Shown in pieces: positions 58,700-64,000 of a stretch of DNA of 64,000 nt (positions are counted from its first letter, which is position 1; every line of letters begins with the position of its first letter). The notes beneath the pieces are model-generated. The model ran no database searches and was not told the origin of the DNA. It worked only from the letters and a program-made list of their open reading frames with translations. Origin of the DNA: Lucifuga dentata (lineage: Eukaryota > Chordata > Actinopteri > Ophidiiformes > Bythitidae); NCBI GenBank assembly GCA_014773175.1, contig VXCM01000989.1, positions 225,682-289,681 on the forward strand. Direction: 5' to 3'. Both the position numbers and the translations under genes were made by a program.

Positions 58700-60310
58700 T
58701 CATGCAGTGTTTGTCAAGTGTGCGTTCGTGTTTGTCTCATGTGCATTGGCACTAATAGATGGATTAAGTGAGATAAAAGCAAATGCGGTGTAGTTTTATT
58801 GTTTGTGTGAGAGCATGTACTTTTTGTGCATATGCGTGTGCCAGTTTGTGAGTTTGCATGTGCCAGGCCATGTTTTTAAAAGGAAGCAGTAGTGTGAATC
58901 AGCACTAGCCACCCCAGCATGTGTCACACATTCAGGCGACCTCATTCACCCCCACCATCACCCAAAATCCCTCTGCTCCCTCTCCTCACCCACAAACAGA
59001 CCTCAACCCCCACACAGCCTCTGTTGTCAGCAGGCTCAGCTGGTGGCTCAGAGAAGAGGGGGAAGGGTGACCGGCGAGATGGAGGGATGGAGAGAGAGAT
59101 AGATGGATGGATGGAGAGGGGAAGAGAGGGCAGGTGCCTTGTTTCTCATTGGTTATGTTTTTTTTTCTAACCATGAAGCAGCAAAAGAGTTTTAATCGAA
59201 GAGAACTGCAAAAATCCGAGATTACAAACAAGCAAAATATAATAATAAATAAGGTTCTTTACACTAGTGAAGTTTTCAAGTTTTAAGTCAAAAATATACT
59301 AATAGAGTAAGTGAAAATGACACAGAAATCTTGCCATTGCGAAACATCTGACCTTCAAAATTTAATAAAGAATTTGATTTACCTTCACACAAGTAATAAA
59401 CTTTAGTCCAGGGTGCTTAAATCTCTTTTAATTCAACTTATTTTAAGAGCTACAGCTGGACAGCAATTATTTGCTTATGTGTGAAGCACTCAACTAAAAA
59501 TTAGTCACATAACAAGTGTAGACTTTTTTTTTAATCAGACAGAAATCTACCTTAATTTTTCTTCTTTCAAGATAATGACGCTCATTTCTAGAACATTTCT
59601 ACAAAACGCTGATTTGTACTGCAAGCAGGTTGCAGTAATCACTGCAATGTCAAGTTTTCTTCATTTGTGTTAAGAAAATAAGACTCAGGGTTTTTTTCTA
59701 ACAGACAGACCGTCTTGCCAATAATACATAAGATTGGTCAGAATCTTCAAAAAAGCAAAAACATTTTATTTTTCTCATAATATATGTTTCAAATTATTAT
59801 CCTTCCTGTTTAGTGTTAAGACTTGTCTAGTCAGCTGTAGTTACAAATCAAAATGAATGCTTTACGAAGACAAATCAAGACCACTTCCTTGGCAGTACCT
59901 TGAAAAGAGTCTAATAATCACAATATCTGTGGGATTTGAAAAGAAAATGTTTCTTAGATTAAAAAAGATAACATCTTAAAAGAAGACACTGAACCATTTT
60001 TTGAGTTGGAGAGAAAGAAAGTGAAGTCAGGTGGATTAAAACGATGGAGAAGGACGCAGAGAAGAAAAGTCTGATAATATGATGTTAATGTTGATTAATG
60101 TATGTGTGTGTGTGTGTGTGTGTGCCTGTGTATAGTGGGGGAAGGGGTTATGTGTGCGTGTTTTGGGGGGTGGCACAATTAGATATGGAGATCAGACAGA
60201 ATAAGCATGGCAGTTTAAACAGAAACATTACATCAGGGGGGAGACGTCTGGCTGTTATGTCGGCTTGCAGCCGCCAGATAAAGCTGGTGTGCAAAGCTCT
60301 GTGTGTGTGN

Positions 60311-60352
<42 letters not shown>

Positions 60353-62364
60353 TGAATCTGTGTGTCTTTGTGTCTGTGATGCAGCAGAAGTAACAGAAGC
60401 AGCACCTTGCCTCATAAGACACCCGCTGTTGTTGGTGAACTTTGACCTTAACCAAACCTTGACCCTGGCAGAAGGCAACTGATTTATCCCAACAAAGACA
60501 GATGACATGGCAGAGCCTGAAGCCAATCCTAAACTCTGACCTCCAACCCTCCAGTGTCGACCCATACTCTATCTGAAGCCAAACACAACCTGACCCATCA
60601 ACACACACGCGCATTTAGACAATGAAGCAGGAGAAACGCTGCACTCATCCATCAAAGCAGCAGAAAACCAACAGCATGAAATAACATACATATGCAAGTG
60701 AAGGCAATTCTGTTATGATAATTGGTTCAGTTTGCTCATTATGTATGGATAGAAAAAAAGACATTTTAGGTTTTTGTTACATTTTTTCCACTTTAGATTA
60801 AAAATGCAGATAATGTGTTGATGCGGCATAAATTACGTCAACCTTTTTTCCCAACTCATCTTACTTTATGAAATTATTTGAGTGTACATAGTGGCAATAT
60901 GGCTTTTACCAAATATGTAAATAGCAAAAATTTTTAAAAAGTAAAAAAGTGTAATGGTAGAACACTTTCATAAGCTACTTTGTTTTTCTACTGCAGTACT
61001 TCTTAAATTTTTTGAACCAAGTATCACCTCTTAGTAAACCAAAACATCTACCAGTAATTACCATCACACTAATTTAAGAACTGCTGGCCCACATAGCACC
61101 ATGCTAAAATTGTTTTCAGTGTGAGCGTGAAACCTTACATATTCTCACATTGGATGTAAGTGTGTAGTGTGCACATGGGATAAGTCAGGCTATTTTCAAC
61201 AAAGAAATCTCATTCATAATTAATGGGGTTTTCAGATATGTAATCCATTTTGTCTGGTCTGAATCTGGGACAAATTGTATGATGTTGCATTTACCGGTTG
61301 GTTTGGTTTGGTTTTACACAGGACAAAATCCAATCAAACCAAAATATAGTAGCAAAAGTCATGTGAGAATCTTTCCTCTGCTCATTGGTCAGAAATGTTT
61401 GGGGGGGAGGGGTGGGGGGAGAAAATCAAAACAAGAAAAAGTGTTCGGGATAACTACATAACATGGAACAAAGACAGAATGGGGATCATTTATTAGTTAT
61501 AGCCATCATTTGGACCGTGCATCAAACAAATGATGGCAGCAAGACATGGACTTCAAGACAACGTAGAAAACCTGCATGTTGTTTCATACTGAAGAAGAAG
61601 TGCTGAACAGAGCTGAACAGCAGAATGGAGCTCATACTGAGCACATACATCATGCTGACCTTTAACATGTTCATCTGAAGACGTGTTCAGTCAATTTGAT
61701 ATTTTACAACCATTTCACAGCATCAGTTTCAATAGTTAACTGTGGTAACATTTGTTTTATGTTTCATTTGCTTTATGGCTTTAAGTAGGGGATATCTGAC
61801 AAGTGTCTGACCTAAAATAAAGTTTACCGCAGTTGTAGGTAAGCATTAGTAGCGTTCCAGGGTCTGAAACAAAGGCTCAGAATGAACTTGGTGAAAAAAA
61901 TGCCCTAAAAGATTAATACCTATTTTCTTTTGTGAATAATTTCCATATGAATACCCACTGAATTTCCTCATATTTCAATTGTTTTGATTATCAAGAATAA
62001 TGTGACGTAGCACCAGGGGGCATTTCAAGTATCACCGGCAGTATGTGTACCACAGTTTGAGAACCACTGATGGAATGCATCATCACATTAAGAATGAATA
62101 ATGCAAATAATTCACAATAATGCAACCCCCACAAGAAATCACACGTTTGTTAATTTGCTGAATCACATCAATATTTGTTTATATTTCCTGACACATTATT
62201 TATATCTGAAACATATCTGAGTGGGTTCTCAGATTTTTAAAGGAAATGTATTTTGTTTCTATATGAAATCCAGTCTGCAATTTAACTATGTCTAAATATA
62301 CATCTGTCTTTAAATCATGTGAAGTAAATGTCTGGCCCCTGCACTGCTTGTGTCTGTAACAGAT

Positions 62365-62399
<35 letters not shown>

Positions 62400-63036
62400 T
62401 ACAAAGTCTGACAAAAGCAAAAGCACCTTGTCGCTCTGTGGTGCATCATGCCAACTGCTATCGGCCACCACACAGCACCTTCCTCTCTACCACTTTCTTC
62501 CTCCTATTTTGATCATTTTATGAGGTGGATCCTGTCTGTATAAAGTGCTGACAAAAGCCTAATACTCAAACAAGACTTGGTGAAATTTGCATTATACAAC
62601 ATTAATAGGAAGCTGATACAACTTACTTTTTATGGACCACTTAGAATAAATTAAGTTCTTCTTACACTTATAAACTTAAATGAATTTTGGTCCATTTCTT
62701 TCTTTCTTCCTGCCTTCACAGATTTAACCCCTGTCAATTTGTGTTCATAGCTACACCAAAACTCTCAGGGAAAAATAATTTTGTGGATTTTGCTGTAAGT
62801 GCTCTCATCAGATGACAGGAATACGTCTACACCATGTGTATGTGATAAGACATGACATAGGTGTCATTCATGCTGCAGCTCAAGTGTAATGACAGGGAAA
62901 ACGAAATCATCTGATCCTTCCTGCACTTGTTCAGTGATATTTAATACTTGTCCTAACAAGGCTTGTAGAAATGACTTCACAAGAGGTTTGACATTTTCAA
63001 ATAATTCTTCAGACAAAAGAGCTGTGGTGAGAGAAC

Positions 63037-63072
<36 letters not shown>

Positions 63073-64000
63073 GCACATTTATCTAGTAATCTTAAACAGA
63101 TTTTGCTTCAAAGTTTTCTTAGCAAACTTTCTGGATTCATTGAAGATGTGATTGAAATGACAAAAAAGGAATGAGAGTGACGAGTGTGCAGGAGGGACAC
63201 GTTCACGCCTCTGAAAATCTGTCAGAGTAGTTTGGAATTTATGGTGTTTCTTGGAAAAGATGCGCACATAGATTTCATTTCATAAAAGCAGAAAATGCAA
63301 TACCCAGCTGACGAGCCACGGCGCGGCAGACTTCTCTCTGGCAACACTTTGGTACCATCAAAAGTCGACTACAAACAGCAGAACAGCACTGATTTGACAC
63401 GTGTCATGGGTGTTTTGTAAATACTTTGGATATTTTCCTTCTACAACATTAGACTATGGATGCCAATGTGCTGCTGCTGTGATAAATACTACATGTTCAG
63501 TGTTTAATGAGAATCAATGAATCTCCATTGATTAATAAGTGAATTCAAAAATGATTATTTTCAGTGAAGTAACGAAAGGTGAAATGGAGTGTGAGCATTT
63601 TAGCGCACACACCACCAGTCTCCATCTTATCAGATCATTTTGTGTGTTACTGAATCTTAAAAATCGTATTCTCTCCAAACAAATACAGTGAGATATTTCA
63701 GCACATTTCCAGTACAAATCAAGTTATTTTGGGAATTGACCAGAGTCAAGTTGTTTTACTGCAGTATTCTTCCTTATTCTAGTTTATTTCAACTTACTGA
63801 CACATTTAAATGAAACCAGGTGATTTGTATTGGAAACTGGTTCAAACAATGTCACTGCCCTACTTTTACTGGTTTAATAATAATAAAAAAGACATTCAGA
63901 ACTCAACAATTAGTTGATGAGCTTGAGATTTTCTGTAATGTGCAGGTCTGGCTTCCAGGTTCCCGGCCTCTCTCCTCTGTATGCAGACTCTGTGTGGCAT
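58700..64000. other. Gene-free sequence to the right edge
   Basis: Contains (GT)n tracts at 60100-60124, 60300-60351 (N at 60310) and 62364-62398 and (GAAA)n at 63039-63071. Short stretches at about 60989-61080 and 62000-62075 carry CAGT-TTCT-AAA/GTTTGAGAACCACTG ends reminiscent of hAT-type elements. No exon recognised, apart from a weak possibility at the extreme right edge. Confidence 0.6.
63039..63071 (+). repeat. (GAAA)n microsatellite
   Basis: About eight tetranucleotide units. Confidence 0.95.

Noticed and set aside
60989..62075. A single hAT element about 1.1 kb long
   Set aside because: The ends (CAGTACTTCTTAAA on the left, GTTTGAGAACCACTG on the right) are only loosely complementary and I see no 8-bp target duplication; more likely two unrelated remnants.

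Overview
The window reads as nuclear DNA of a ray-finned (teleost) fish. The evidence is a compact multi-exon vertebrate gene with standard splice signals, Tc1/mariner remnants of the type common in fish, very abundant (CA)n/(GT)n microsatellites, and a gene pair, slc17a9 then bhlhe23 in convergent orientation, that as I recall it is also adjacent and convergent in human (20q13.33). I cannot name the species. Nothing bacterial, viral, CRISPR-like or operon-like was seen.

Layout. Positions 1-7893 hold slc17a9 (vesicular nucleotide transporter, VNUT) on the + strand: 13 coding exons, with the start codon just outside the left edge. A likely 3' UTR follows to about 8.8 kb. From 8.8 to 35.9 kb there is no recognisable coding sequence, only microsatellites, a fold-back Tc1 copy (25.3-26.9 kb), a TTAA-flanked non-autonomous element (24.7 kb) and islands of unique, homeodomain-motif-rich sequence that look like conserved non-coding elements, the best at 29.65-30.17 kb. 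bhlhe23, a neural bHLH repressor gene with one coding exon, lies on the - strand at 36033-36783 beneath a CpG-rich promoter that extends to about 37.3 kb. From 37.3 to 64 kb there is again no convincing gene: more microsatellites, two full copies of the TTAA element (51.4 and 54.6 kb), a 179-base gap at 44.1 kb and further regulatory-looking islands (45.5, 47.9, 53.96 kb).

The two genes have unrelated jobs: ATP loading of secretory vesicles, and neuronal subtype transcriptional control. The long gene-poor flanks with unique TAATTA/E-box-rich islands suit a developmental regulator such as bhlhe23, with slc17a9 as bystander; this is inference. Three perfect RFX X-box matches are spread over the gene-poor sequence.

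Assembly quality matters. At least ten places show a single N flanked by two near-identical 62-87 bp copies, which are unmerged contig overlaps. One falls inside bhlhe23 and creates a false frameshift; another duplicates part of its promoter or 5' UTR. I found no new biological system. The most useful results are the complete slc17a9 exon structure (including a GC-AG intron), the assembly explanation for the broken bhlhe23, the TTAA transposon family, the fold-back Tc1, the X-box set and two perfect hairpin structures.
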